From the NCBI GenBank assembly GCA_977006965.1, contig OZ345359.1:1488001-1552000 (forward strand): a stretch of 64,000 bases of DNA, read 5' to 3'. The notes below the pieces were generated by a model, which was not told the DNA's origin, ran no database searches, and saw nothing but the letters and a program-made list of their open reading frames with translations. This document shows, one piece after another, positions 51,616-63,345 of the stretch. A program made the position numbers and the translations under genes. This stretch comes from Phymatolithon calcareum. Taxonomy: Eukaryota > Rhodophyta > Florideophyceae > Hapalidiales. Positions within the stretch are counted from its first letter, which is position 1. Every line of letters begins with the position of its first letter.

Positions 51616-54600
51616 TCCGACCCGATAATGAGTGACTTTCAGACGCGCTTGCGCGTTGCACGCTCTTTACATGTGGGGATACAATCAACGCTTGCTGCGC
51701 ATAGTTCCCAAAATAGTCTCGCGCAGGATCTCTCATCCTGTTCCCAATAAAGCATATCCGATATCATGTACTATCCGCCCAATCCAACATGCCATTCCTT
51801 CTTCCTACTCTGCCGCAATGATATGGACTTACTGTCTTAGTCCTGCCGTTCACACCACACGAAGTCCTCGCCAAGCTTGCTCGCTACGCATCTCTCTAAA
51901 ACACTTCGGCTTCGTGGTGAAAGACAATATAGCGAATCCTCCCGCGGCCGATAGGTACCAAACATTTCGGGACTACAATGCACTGCTTCGACTATTCCCA
52001 CACCTTGCAGTCCAAGTCTCCCATAGTTATCCAGGCGTTTCACTTGCGTGCGGAAGAGGCTCGAATACGACACTGTCGATCTCGAACGACTTATGCGATG
52101 TGGTCCCAATAGTTTTTGGCCGCAAACTAAGTATCGTGGTTGGAGATATTAATCAAAACAAGCTGATGCAACAAAATCGCGACACCGCTTTCGGCTTCAG
52201 AGCGTGCATCTTTGACAATAGGTTTTGTTTCCGGCACCGCAGTGGAATGTCCGACCATCGGGGATAACATTACGGGAGCTACTCCAAAAGCGAGCCTGCT
52301 TCTTTGCGATAGGTCTGTAGTCTCATCTAGCATCAATGTAAGCGGCAAGAGGAAACCTGCAGCAGCTTCCGCATCGTCCACCGCTTTATCGGACCACATG
52401 ACAATTATATTTCCAACATCGTCTTCTCCAACCCGGCCGGCAAGTGAAGCCACCATGCTTCCATTCCCTATTCCCTTTGCGTTTCTCATCCATTTCGGCG
52501 AACGCTTATGTGGCCGTAATTTCGTCCCTGTACACTTATGATTTCGATGATGTACCATTGTCCAAGAGGCTCTACGTCAATGAGAAATCTTTTGCAGACA
52601 GCATCCGATAACTCTTGGGAGCCAACGTTTGTTCGCAGTATGGACCGCCCACGGGTCTAATCAGGACTAAATCATTGTTCTGATCATTCACCAAATCATC
52701 TACCGACATCGGACATTAACGAGCTTACTGACCAAATCATTTCGTTTTCCGTTGTTTAGAAAAGTGTGCACAGGTAGAGATCAGAGAAGGCTCGTCTGAA
52801 GAGTTCAATATAGGGCTTCTTTGATCTACAATTCCTGCCGTGTTGCTTCGAGGATGGCAGTTGACTAAGGATGTTGACGCCATATTTATTACGCGAGGCG
52901 AGAGCGGGAAGCTACTGGCTCAACAAATTGTTTCGCCTCCAGCTCCTGAAATGATTCCTTGAGTACCATATCAGTCCTTAGTACTACTAGTTTCTATTTT
53001 ACCAACCACCTCAATTGAGGGGGACTTGCAACTTTCAAAAAAAGAAAGAAGATATTTGTCAAAGACTGTTTTGGCGCCACGCCTATGACGACCGCCCTCT
53101 CTTCGACTCTCGCCCGTACCAAGTAACCGTGTCTGAAGTCATCTGATGTACCTACTGAAGACCAACGGAAGACTGAAGATGGACTACTTATGTCGCATAC
53201 ATTGCAAAATAATTGCAAAGTATGTAAGACCAAGAAGACTACTCTGGTTTGCCCGCTTATATTGGACTTGAAGGGGTTCAGATCTGTATCTCTGGCTCAG
53301 ACACTGGTAGAGATTACTTCGCCAAGCATATTGAGAATATTAATGAGTTTGACGTCTTCGAAGACTCCGTGTAGGAATAAAATTTTAATAAAAATTTGTT
53401 GAGAAAATTGTTCCCTCAATTGAGGGAAAATTCCGGGACAATAGGCGCTAGAGTCAGTCTGGGCTGCATTGACCTGGTGCATAAACATTATAAAATTGCC
53501 TGCCCGCTGAATCCCTCTAAAAAACAATACGGTATCGTAGAAGTACGAAAACACTGTACCATCTCACTGGCAAACGTTCACCTCAGTCCTTCTGTATTGT
53601 TTCGTCGAACAGATGACGACAGCTTACATGGATGAGCTCGTTGAAGAAAAGAGAGACACTGAGTATTGCTGAAGTGGAGGCACCAAGATATCGCCAAGTT
53701 GAGTCAATGACTCGCACGATCGTATCGCGGTTAGCCTCTAAACCCGACAGTCGAAATAATTACCGAAGGATAGGCCCAGAGATTATCTCTCCCAAGTCGG
53801 TTGCTGACTCGCACGTGCATATCGAGGTATCCGTTACACCCGAAAGTGATAGAATAGTGTCTGTATTCTTGGGTTGTTCTATGTAACCCTCAGCAGCGAC
53901 GGTTGAAGAATCCGACGGTATAAAAAAGGCACCGCCGATCGCTTCGAATAAAAGAATCGCATCTCAACAAAGTCGCAGTTGGCGAGAGCGAGTCCCGACT
54001 AATTTGCCCCCCTTGGAGCTCAAAAGGGTATTCTCCAGATCTGGAATATGCTCGGGGGGCTGACTTCAGTTTCCTTCTCTCCCTCGCTAGTGTTGTGGAA
54101 GAATCACCAGTCCTCTTCATGATTCTCGAGCCAGTCGTCCTGCAATAGCAGCGGGAGCAATCTCCAAGGGCATTCGAGGAATGCCTATCATGAGAACGCT
54201 CACGCCGCTCCGCGCAACGTCTTCAAACTCAAGCGCCAGTGCGGCGAAAACGGGTGAATGCATAGGGCGCACAGAAACTGAGTTCATGAATGGCTCAGAA
54301 GAGTGACACACGGAGGCTGGGGTAAATTTTGCCGGGCGCAATGCAGTAGAGGCTTCTGTTGTTGAGTGAAGAGCGCCAAAGATGTACAAGTGCGTACTGG
54401 CGACAAATGTGTGCGTGCGTAGGGTGAGCGGCTTCAACATACCTTTCGGACCACTTCTTTCTCAACTGTCTGATAAAGACGAAAAATGGGCCCCCTATCT
54501 ATTTTTATGTGCTGCTGAACCGTCTAGAATTTCCATTTTCTCTCGTGCCCATTACTTATTATCCTAAATTCGAACTATCACCAATAGACCGCGCCATTTA

Positions 54601-55320
54601 TAAAATATTTTATAGAAGGCGCATTCTTTTGGATTCTAGGTTGTACACAGAATAATTTAGTTCGAAATGAAACAACGAGTATGTGCAGGCGATAGGAATT
54701 TGGAAGAAATGAAAGGCTAGTTTTTCTTCTCTCGTAATAACAGAAGCCTGCTGTAACGCAATGGTGTTACGCGACCATCATTCTCCCCTTTGATTTTACG
54801 CGGGTGTTGTTTGAAAAAGGACATTTATATCCATCCAATCAAATCATTAGTTGTAAGCTATGTACAAGTAATCCGGATGAATGGTCGTAGAGACTATTGT
54901 GCAGTACATCATGCTAATCCGAAACCTGATTTTTCGGACTAGCATATAACTACGACCAGACCCGAACTGTGAGAAGCAAGCACGAACAACAACGTGCAAA
55001 AGTCTTTGATATTAAACTGCTGTCTGTGTACGGTTTTCTTTAGTTTGGTTCCATAGCACAAGGTCGAAACCCGCAGAGATTCAAAATTGTCTTGAGAGCA
55101 GTAAAGAGAGATACAGTATGGAGCCGTGTTCATAAGCACGGGCTCATTGTGCTGTAAATTACTGAAAAGCCGCACTTTTGTAATGCCACAACTCGAATTA
55201 ATAAAACTCTTGGCGGGCGTGAGACCTTAGTTTCTTCGTGACGGGACAGGATGCAGTTACATAAACTAGATCTCATCTCTCTTTCTTGTAAGACGCTTGA
55301 AGAACACACAAGAGCCTAAT
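51616..55320. other. Region without recognised genes
   Basis: Several ORFs of 60-210 codons occur on both strands (for example 51632-52267 plus and 52127-52558 minus), but none has a motif I recognise. They overlap each other, which argues against most of them. Sequence near 53380-53420 and 54590-55260 is AT-rich. No LTR ends, rRNA or tRNA genes were seen. This may be decayed mobile DNA or host intergenic sequence. Confidence 0.4.
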
Positions 55321-56727
55321 ATGGGGCGCTCAAGACGCACTCGTCGGGCTCGCAAGTCTAAGTATATTCGAAACACTCTTCCTTGGGATTTTGACCGCGG
55401 ATATGGGCCTTTTCTAATGAGGTCCAGAATTCCTTTACCGAATGGGCAGTACCCGTGGATATCATCCAAGACCATCCCAATTGACAGAAGAGGAAAAGGA
55501 ATACGCTGCAGTAAAACGCTGCCTATTTCTCATGCGGATTCATTGCCGCCAAAGCCCCTTGGCTCGTCATCGGCACTCCCGACTCACGAGTCATAGAGCT
55601 CTCCTCCGATACGAAAGCCTCATTTTACGCCTGTCATTGTCCCTTCCCCGCCGGAACCAATCATGCCATTAGCTCCAGTACGCAGGGAACATTCACCCGA
55701 TTCCCCCACACTGGCACTTACGGTTGAACCCGATGGAGACTGCGGCGCTAGTGTTCGCACCACAGAGTTTTCCCGAATGCCCTCGGAGAATTCTTGCGCA
55801 GCCGCTGCGCAACGCAACCCGGTCGAAAAACATGATGAGAGAGGCCGATGGTTCGTGGAGAGCGTTGTCCAAGGTGATGGATCTGAGGACTTGGCGGGGC
55901 GAAAGATTCACAGAGGCATAGTGTATGCATCTGCGCAGGCCGTCTGTGGACGGGAGAACCTGCACAGAATTCAGTGGGACAGCGAGATCTTTTCTGGATC
56001 TCTTCCAGAAGGATGTACTTTTCGCACCTACTATATCGGAAACTCAAGTAAGCCTGGTCCGCCCTGTATAATTCCCGAAACGTCTAACACACGAAATGGA
56101 ACCAGTGTTCCTAGGAAGAACATTGTAGCGAGAGGAGTTCTTCAATTTTTGCTGAAGAATGCTGGAGTTGCTGTGATTGTACATCAAGTTGGTGCACGAG
56201 GACCAAGCCCGGAGCTTCGATCACTTTATGCGGACGGGCTGCCTTCGATCTATGCGACAACTAAGACTCATAGCTATGTTCTCGCTTCCATCCTTAACAG
56301 TGTGTATGCGCTGAAGGGCAGAAAATGAGCTGATACTGCAAGAGCTTTACTTGACTCAAGCAACGAGAGATACATGAATCTTAAATCACTGGGACTCACT
56401 GTGAACAAGATTAGTTGCAAGGGAATCCGATTGGAAGTCCGTCGCATGAAAAAATGGGAGCAGGAAAAAATTCATTCCTCTAACCGGATGGTGGCATTTG
56501 AATGGTTAGCCAGTCTTCATACAGGTGTTTGGATTGTACGTCTCAAGCAAGATGGTGTTGTCGACCACTCCATCTCCATAGATGCCACAAAATCTACGAA
56601 GTTGATTCTAGATAGTGAGGAGGAAATGCCTGTTTTGTTGAGCAGAGAGGCTCTTCTTCTATGTGGTGGACCTAATGCATCACGACTGCGCGTTTCCGAA
56701 GTTCGTGAACTAGTTAGTATTAAATAA
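55321..56727 (+). pseudogene. Decayed 468-codon gene, possible papain-like fold
   Basis: One frame runs from the ATG at 55321 (basic N-terminus MGRSRRTRRARKSKY) to a stop at 56727, broken only by TAG at 55594-55596 and TGA at 56326-56328. I do not recognise the family. The C-terminal part has SYVLASILNSVYALKGR, then WLASLHTGVWIVRLKQDG, VDHSISIDATK and LILDSEEEMPVLL. The spacing of a small hydrophobic helix, a GVWIVR strand, His in DHSISID and Asp in ILDSEE resembles papain-like cysteine peptidases. The expected Cys at the helix start would be Tyr here. That reading is speculative. Confidence 0.5.
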
Positions 56728-57035
56728 GACACTTCCAAGAGTCAGATATTAAAAAGTACGGGCAATCGCAGACATGCCATCATATGGTTGTACCCTTTTG
56801 AAGTTAGAAGGGGTCAAGGTCAGGACTTCCTTTTTCAAAAAGCTCTGAAAAGAGGACTTTGAAATTCTAAATGTATGGCTACGCATCGCGAAAGAAATCT
56901 ACTGCGATATGGTAGACTCATCCGACTGTGATAAACGCATTGAAAAGCTCATACGTTACTGTCGGCGCACAATACTGCCATTAAAGCGTTCTGCGAGACA
57001 AAATTTGCAGTATTTTTGATTATTTTCTCCTCCAG
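56728..57035. other. Spacer without recognised gene
   Basis: No ORF, repeat or RNA gene recognised. It runs from the stop codon of the decayed gene to a 5'-truncated LTR B. Confidence 0.45.
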
Positions 57036-57439
57036 TGTGCTTGGAGCTCTTGTCGTAGTACACATTATCCTATGCCATAAGTCTCTAACCATTTCTCATA
57101 TGTTATGATAGAATCAATCCATTTTTTCATCTTTACTGACAATGCTGCAGTTCAATCAATTTCTTGATTGCTCATGTGATTGTCAGTAATTCAATCATTT
57201 TGTTGATTGAATCAATCATAGTCGACAATTCAATCTTTTAGTTGATTGATTCAATCACAGTTAGTAGTGCAATGAGCATCAGAAGTCGTATCATACCTCA
57301 ACCCGAGGCCTATATAAGACCCTGATCTGAAGCCCCGACTCAATAAACCAAGGAACATATCACAATCAACCCAACCATCTCAACCATTTTCAACCATCTC
57401 AACCATCTCAACCATCAACCTCAGAACTTCCATCCAACA
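57036..57439 (+). repeat. LTR B, 5' tip damaged, no clear TSD
   Basis: It matches LTR B from CTTGGAGCTCTTGTCG to the terminus CATCCAACA at 57439, with the TATATA box, AATAAACCAAGGAAC and CTCAACCAT repeats. About the first 15-18 bases are altered or lost. The flanks (CTCCAG, CAATC) do not match. The right flank is inside gag of the gypsy element, whose gag frame is open right up to the LTR edge. Confidence 0.82.
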
Positions 57440-58042
57440 CAATCCCACACAAGACGGTGATACCGTCAGGCAAACTATTGTGGAAACACTCGAAGCACCA
57501 CGGTTGGAATATATCACGACAGAAGCATTCGTTGTTTTCAAGGAGAAAAGGGAGATCTACGAACGACGTCTCGAGGAAAAGAACAGTGAAACGGGTGGAA
57601 ACATATCGGCAACGACATACCGCAACCCAATAAGCAAGGCCGTTGTGAACATGTTGGTAACTGCACGATGGGTACCCGCCGACAACGCCGATGCCGTCAC
57701 TGAGTATCACTTGAAGGAGTGTGTCGAAGAGCGCTCGTGCGTGGCTGTTCAAGATTACGACCTAGCACAAATTCAGCGTGACATACAGGGTGTCAAGATG
57801 CCAACATCCGACAGCCTAGAGATGCGTGTGTGGAAGCTCGGATTGGCATATGCATCTGCTCTGGAGAAACGTGGCTACCCACAGTTCATCGAAAGCAGAT
57901 CGCAGTGCAGCACATAATGCGCCGTATTACTCATCCGCAGTTACGGAAACGTCTGCTGCTCACCATGAAACTGAGGAAAGCAGAAGGGTTCAAAAATAAC
58001 TATGGCGAGGTGATGAGAGAGCTGGCAAAGGAGGCCAGATAG
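57440..58042 (+). pseudogene. gypsy Gag (partial, frameshifted)
   Basis: The frame is open from the LTR edge with NPTQDGDTVRQTIVE, then AFVVFKEKREIYERRLEEKN, AVVNMLVTARWVPAD, and runs to 57917. A second frame continues with ITHPQLRKRLLLTMKLRKAEG and MRELAKEAR to 58042. The style is that of gypsy Gag in algae and oomycetes. A frameshift lies near 57880-57915. No zinc knuckle was seen, so the Gag C-terminus is probably deleted. Confidence 0.65.
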
Positions 58043-58090
58043 ATAGACTGCGAACTATAAATTGGCTGACGCTTCCGCTGCGTCCCTAAG

Positions 58091-58633
58091 ATGAAACTGC
58101 AAAATTACTGCTTCAGTTCTTCTTCGCATTCAGCACGGCACAATTTAGTCATGCGAGGCTTTGAATGGTTCGTCACTGACCAGAAAACCGATTACGTGTT
58201 TATTGGAAAACGAGTTCTAGCTGCTATCGGACTGGAAAATCGAGCATTATTGGCAGCTGCGTCGGAAAAACACGGTGGGGTTTTAAATGTTCCCGAGTTA
58301 CTAAAATCCCGTGAAAACGAAATCGAAGGCGCAGAGCGACACGAAGGTGTTATTCATAGCATCTTGCAGCATCGTGCTAGTTGGGAAGGAAGCACGTTCC
58401 ATGCGCATGGCGGCGCCGAGGACGACATGCTAGAGGATAGCGATGTGTACGTCGACCTTGGCGAAGATCCCATTGAAGAATTAGAGGCTGCTTTGGCTAA
58501 GCTCGTCGAGGAAGCAAAACGTAATGGGCTGTCTGAAGTCGGTGCCACAAGCCTTTCCTACTTGCTCACCAAATATCAGAAGATATTTCGAATTCGACTG
58601 GGAAAATCCAATCCGGCCGATGTTGAACGATGA
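58091..58633 (+). pseudogene. gypsy protease-to-RT linker region
   Basis: WFVTDQKTDYVFIGKRVL resembles the second half of a retroviral-type aspartic protease (strand followed by a GxxVL turn). The DTG/DSG active site is not visible upstream and is probably deleted. It is followed by an acidic linker (EDDMLEDSDVYVDLGED) and YLLTKYQKIFRIRLG, which precedes RT in related elements. It ends at TGA 58633. Confidence 0.6.
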
Positions 58634-59754
58634 GAATTCGTTTGGAGCCTGATTGCCGCACCGTGCGCATGAAATCCCGTTGATACCCTTCTGAACAGCG
58701 CGAGTTCCTCGATAAGTACATGTCATCACTTGTTCAGATGGGATTCGTGTATGAATGTCCGACCGCGGCTTGGCAAGCAGCTCCACGACTTGTGCCCAAG
58801 AAGGTCTCACGTGCGAACTATCGTATGGCAATCGATCTTCGACCCGTAAATGCGGCCACGATAAAAGAGTCGTGGCCAATGCCACACCTTGAGTCCGAGG
58901 TAAATGATTTCGCAGGGATCTCATGCTTCGCTTCTCTCGACTTCGTGTCCGGATACTGGAAGTTACCACTACATGAAGAGTCATATGAAGCATGTGCAGT
59001 GGTGACACCAAAGGGAGTTACTTCTAGCGAACCGTGGAGCCGTTGTTCAAGGATATACGGGCAAATATGAAGGCTTCGCTTGACGATTTTAACTTGCACG
59101 AAAAAAACAGAAAAACAACTTTTGAATTTATTAGAAAAGTTCTTCTCTGTCTGCGAAGCTAAGGGCCTTTTCCTTTCCGCCGTCAAGTACAATTTATTCG
59201 CAAGGACCCTAAAGTGGTGCGGCCGCATTGTTTCCGGAGATGGATATACGACGGATCCCTCTCGCCTGGATGGTCTGAAAGACATTGATAGTTCTCGAAC
59301 CGCAGACAAACTGGCGCAGTTCATCTATTGTTGTCGGTGGATGTCGATTGCCATTCCCAACTTTGTGCAGCTCGTTTCGCCGCTAAATGATCTCCTGGAA
59401 GATGCGTACAAAAAGTCCGGAAAACGAACGAAAAGATCTGTTAAGAACATTTCGGTGCAGAGTCTGTCCTGGGGCACTGTACACGATTCCGCTTTCAACA
59501 ATTTACAGAATACACTCCGTAACTCCGTCAGGTTGTCTTACCCTAAGACAGGCCATGAAATATGCATCTACACTGATGTATCTGACAAGTACAGGTCAGC
59601 GGTTGTGACTCAAACAGAGAAGGCCGATCTGAAGAAATCTACAGCAGACCAGAAGCACGAACCACTGGCTTTTCTAGGTGCCGCGTTTAAGGGTGCTCAA
59701 ATCGGTTGGATCACCTTCTAGAAAAAAGGGTTTGCTATATTCCAAACCCTGAGC
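58634..59754 (+). pseudogene. gypsy reverse transcriptase and RNase H (broken)
   Basis: RT motifs are MGFVYECPTAAWQAAPRLV, RMAIDLRPVNAATIKESWP, SCFASLDFVSGYWKLPL (first catalytic Asp) and AVVTPKGV. A short deletion and frameshift near 59022-59070 follow. The catalytic loop reads SLDDFNLH near 59075, and a frame change in an A-run near 59100 follows. Then come FFSVCEAKGLFLSAVK and RWMSIAIPNF. RNase H has CIYTDVSDKYRSAVV and WITF followed by TAG at 59719-59721, where a Glu codon is usual. It cannot be translated as one protein. Confidence 0.75.
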
Positions 59755-59757
59755 AAA

Positions 59758-61212
59758 ATGGACTACCTGTTCTTTGGCGCACAAGCAATGCACATCTATA
59801 CTGATCACCGGAACCTGCTGTTTGTCTTCGCACCTCTCGCACTCGAGCCGTGTCTTGGCAGGCACATCGTGTCCAAGGTACAAAGATGGGCCTTGTTCAT
59901 GTCCCGATTTTCGTACCTGATCGAGCACGTGGATGGGGAAGCGAACGTATTTGCAGACATACTCACTCGCTGGGCCAGGGGATATCGGCGCGAAAACAAG
60001 CAGCTAAAAACGATTGCTAGTTTGGTGCTACAGCCATCAGAGCAGATAATTCCGTCACCAGAGGACCTGGTGTGGCCAAACATGGATGACTTCCGCAAAG
60101 CACAGCAATCCCAAGTCGAGACCCCGAATTTACGCACGGTAAAGGATCGACATACAATGGACAAAGTTGACCGCCTGTTGAAACTGGATGGAAGAATTTG
60201 GATACCCAGCAATGCGGTGCAGTTGCAATTGAAAATTATGGTAATCTCTCACAGTAGCTCTCTCGGACACCGCGGTCAAGACGCTACGAAAAGCATTGTA
60301 CGTGAAATTTTCTGGTGGAAAACAATGGACAAGGACGTGGAACATCTGGTACGCAATTGCATACGCTGTATTATCTCACGCTCAGGTCAGCTCATACCGA
60401 GGGCACTGTCTCACGCTTTGCATGGCGATCGCCCCAACGAAGTTGTGCAAATCGACTATTTATTCATGGGTCCCGGTGCTGAAGGAAAGAAATACGTGTT
60501 GATTATCCGGGACGACCTTTCGTCATATGTGTGGCTCTGGCCGACAGAGAGCGCGACAAGCGAAGCGACTGCGGACGCACTTACGGTATGGATTGGGTGT
60601 TTTGGCTCGATGGAATGGCTGGTAAGTGATCAAGGAAGTCAATTCAAGAACCAGCTCGTACGCTCGCTGACCGAAGAGTTTCGAGTTCAGCATCACTTCA
60701 CAACGGCATACTCGCTGTGGGAAAACGGTTCGGTGGAAAGGGTGTGTCGCGATGTTCTTCGGGCATACAAAGCACTTTTGGGTGAATGGCATCTTGCGCC
60801 TCTTGACTGGCCTGCCGTCGTTGAGTGTGCCCAAAACGTTTTAGACCACGCTCCTGTCAAGCGACTTGGCCTGCGTAATGAAAAGCTCGCAGGCGTTTAT
60901 CGAAGTCCACTCGAAGTCTTTACTGGACACATCCCATCGCGTCCGTTACTGCGTGCGTTGCCGATTGCTCGGTATAAGAATGCCCGCTGTGCTGACGCTG
61001 TACTCGCACAGCAGCTGATTAACATCGAGGCCACACAGACTGCATTGCGAGGAATGCATCGCGAAGTGACCGGTTTGACCACAACTTCACGAAAGCGAAG
61101 TGTTGAAGCGCACCACTGTCGCACAAATGTCAAAGCTATTGACTTTGGGCCTGGTGCCTTTGTTCTGGTTCGACGTGCTATGAGCACGGGGCACAAGCTA
61201 CAGTTTACTTGA
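59758..61212 (+). pseudogene. gypsy RNase H end and integrase
   Basis: This open frame of 484 codons has RNase H IYTDHRNLLFVF and EANVFADILTRW, then integrase zinc finger (SSLGHRGQDATKSIV, CIRC), and core residues in VVQIDYLFMGP (Asp), LVSDQGSQFKN (Asp) and ENGSVERVCRDVLRA (Glu). ALLGEWHLAPLDWP and NHAP-type VLDHAPVKR follow. It ends in KLQFT plus TGA at 61210-61212, probably a mutated Trp codon, with a 1-bp loss a few codons later. The integrase core itself looks undamaged. Confidence 0.85.
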
Positions 61213-61921
61213 CGCGGCCTAGGAGGGTTGTCGCTGCAAAGTCGCACAGTGTCTTCGAAGTGGAAGACCTTCTAAATGGAAAAAAGGAACTTGTACACGC
61301 CCGTCGCCTTCGCCTGTATCGTGCCGATATGGACGAAACAGAGCTGGCGCCTGAGCTTCTGCGTCTCGCAGCGCATACAGAAGCGACGTATCAAGATGCG
61401 AGCAGGCTTCGAGGCATTCGGGACAATCATGGCGAAATAGAGGTGCAGGTCGAATGGGAAGGTCTCCCAGATAGCATCGACCGCACGTGGAAGCCTGTGG
61501 CACAAGTTCATGAAGATCTTCCTTCGATGTTGGAAGAATTCTTAAACTCTGGCGGTGAGCGAATCCTAAAGAAAAAGGCGCTCGCACAATGCTCTTTCTC
61601 TAAACCTCTCTCCTTCGGAATAGGTTTATGGGGTACTATGAGGCCCTGCACAGTCGTGCTCGCTTATGTGGTGCATCTCATCAAAAAAGAAGCGACGAGC
61701 CATTCGCTTGCTGACATGTCGTCTATGAACGGACAAGACATCCGTGTCGGCGAATCTAACCATTGGCACAGTCGTGCGTGTTCTAAATTGAAATGTGTTA
61801 CAGTTTATGGGTATAGATCAAGTTCCTTTTTCTTGGAGAGCGAGAACGTAGCCGCGTCGCTATCTGCGAACGAGCTAATACTCGCCACACTTGCTTTTAT
61901 TGAAACCGCTCGTGCACGCTA
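61209..61921 (+). pseudogene. gypsy integrase C-terminus with chromodomain-like region
   Basis: It continues after the TGA in another frame with PRRVVAAKSHSVFEVEDL and a HARRLRLYRADMDE segment (GPY/F-type module). A chromodomain-like stretch follows at about 61405-61545 (GEIEVQVEWEGLPDSIDRTW and EDLPSMLEEFL). Such domains are thought to guide integration to marked chromatin. The remaining about 110 codons are unlike known domains. Confidence 0.72.
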
Positions 61922-62300
61922 ACAAAGAGATTATTCCTTTTGGGGTGTTACAAACTCACGTGCATTTGCACGTGTGGATATCAAATCTAAAGCTTGTCGC
62001 ACGCCCAGTATCTCTGGGGAGCTGAATTTCTTGGCGCATGTTGGATAGGTTACATGTGATGGTGTCAATCCTCCACTTCAAAATAAAGGCAGCTCACAGC
62101 GGGGTACCTCCTCGACACAGTGTGAGACATCGCCAGCAGGTTTTGTTTTTCGTCCTCCTAAACGAAGGAGGACGCGTACGCTAGTTCGGCGAACTTGCAA
62201 AATTGTAGACTTACCTCAATTTGTCACACTCTTCCTGTGAGTGCTCGACTGCTATGATCAGTGCTAGGCTCTGGTTGCACAGTTTCGAGGCAACAAGAAA
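61922..62300 (+). other. Gypsy 3' flank, possible LTR start at 61946
   Basis: CCTTTTGGGG (about 61936-61945) followed by TGTTACAAACTC looks like a polypurine-like tract and an LTR start. No matching 5' LTR is in the window to confirm it, and no clear end was found. There is no gene in this stretch. Confidence 0.35.
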
Positions 62301-63345
62301 GTTTGCAGAAGATGCCGGCTAGACGTGCCACTTGGACTTGAATACAGCGTACAGCTCCTGGTCAGGAAGGTTGTAGATTCCGTCCTGGACTCTTACATAC
62401 GGAAGCACTATCGCTTCAACAAGGCACAACTTGGCTTTCAGAGGAATAAGAAGACTCATTTGGCGATACGCCGCGCAAAAATACATTGCGTCAAGGCCAC
62501 CCGTACGCTGTACTCCTCGACTCATCAGCAGCTTATGACAGCTTCCGGAGGGACATCCTCCTGGAAAGACTAAAGAGCAAATTGCCACCCCAAATGACAA
62601 GGATGGTATCATATCTTCAAAAGCCGTCGTTGATCACGTCGGAAAGAGAAGAAACGAAAACCTGGTGCATATTTGAAGGAGGGGTTCTGCAAGCGCCCCC
62701 TTTCATTCCTTGTCTTTAGAACATATTCATTTATACGTTCGCCGAAGCCACCGACAAACTAACAGGAACCGTGATGGAGGAGCAAGCGCAGTTCTTTTCT
62801 CATGACGTTCTCCTTCAAGCCAAGAACGCCAAAGGGATGCAAAAACTCTTGAACATAGCGTCAACGTGGGCCCACGAAAACTCCATGAGATGGAACACCA
62901 AGCCAGGAAAGAGTGAGGCTCTTAAGTACAATGAAGTTGCGCCAGACGCTGCAGGAATAGGCGACCTAAATTCCGGTATAAGTTATGAGAGAAGGAAGTA
63001 CGCAATGTGCTTCCAACAAACCCCATGACTGAAAAACATTCGGAAGCCTACTTAAGCAGTTCCCCCTTCGTAGTTTTATTAGAGAGCATCTCATCATCTC
63101 ATCAGAGAGAGATAACCCTTTTTCAAGATAAACCCAACCTTATCTTTACACTCTCAGTGATTACAGGAGTCACCGTCGACACTGCAATCTCAAGAGTTCG
63201 GAATGTGGTTGGATCCATCCACAAACTACACCATATTTGCGCAAATGCTAGTGAATTCCAGCCAGCCACGAGTATCAGGATTCTCAAGTCGTTGATTCTC
63301 TCTAAATGGGAGTATGCCATCTGTTTACCCCGATGACCACGCCGT
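62301..63345 (+). pseudogene. LINE-like reverse transcriptase remnant
   Basis: Several frames carry motifs of a non-LTR reverse transcriptase: LLVRKVVDSVLDSYIRKHYR and AQLGFQRNKKTH, the first catalytic block VLLDSSAAYDSFRRD (near 62515), GGVLQAPPFIPCL (near 62685), and FSHDVLLQAKNAKG (near 62800), where FADD is usual. Then come NSMRWNTKPGKSEAL and, further on, ARNASEF-type sequence with LSKWEYAICLPR. Frameshifts near 62490 and 62720 and the FSHD change show it is dead. The clade is not assigned. Confidence 0.6.

Larger units (their letters stand above)
57440..61921 (+). mobile_element. Decayed Ty3/gypsy element with chromodomain-like end
   Basis: The order Gag, protease-flanking region, reverse transcriptase, RNase H, integrase, chromodomain-like region is that of a Ty3/gypsy (Metaviridae) chromovirus-type element. 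Integrase lies after RT-RNase H, unlike copia. The 5' end is cut by LTR B at 57439. The coding region carries at least five stops or frameshifts, so it is an old, dead copy. A possible 3' LTR start is at 61946. Confidence 0.88.

Noticed and set aside
52127-52558. Minus-strand ORF of 143 codons as a gene
   Set aside because: It overlaps plus-strand ORFs of similar quality, and neither side shows recognisable motifs. The choice cannot be made from sequence alone.
61946-62281. Firm call of a gypsy 3' LTR
   Set aside because: The start looks plausible, but there is no second LTR to compare and no clear end or target duplication.
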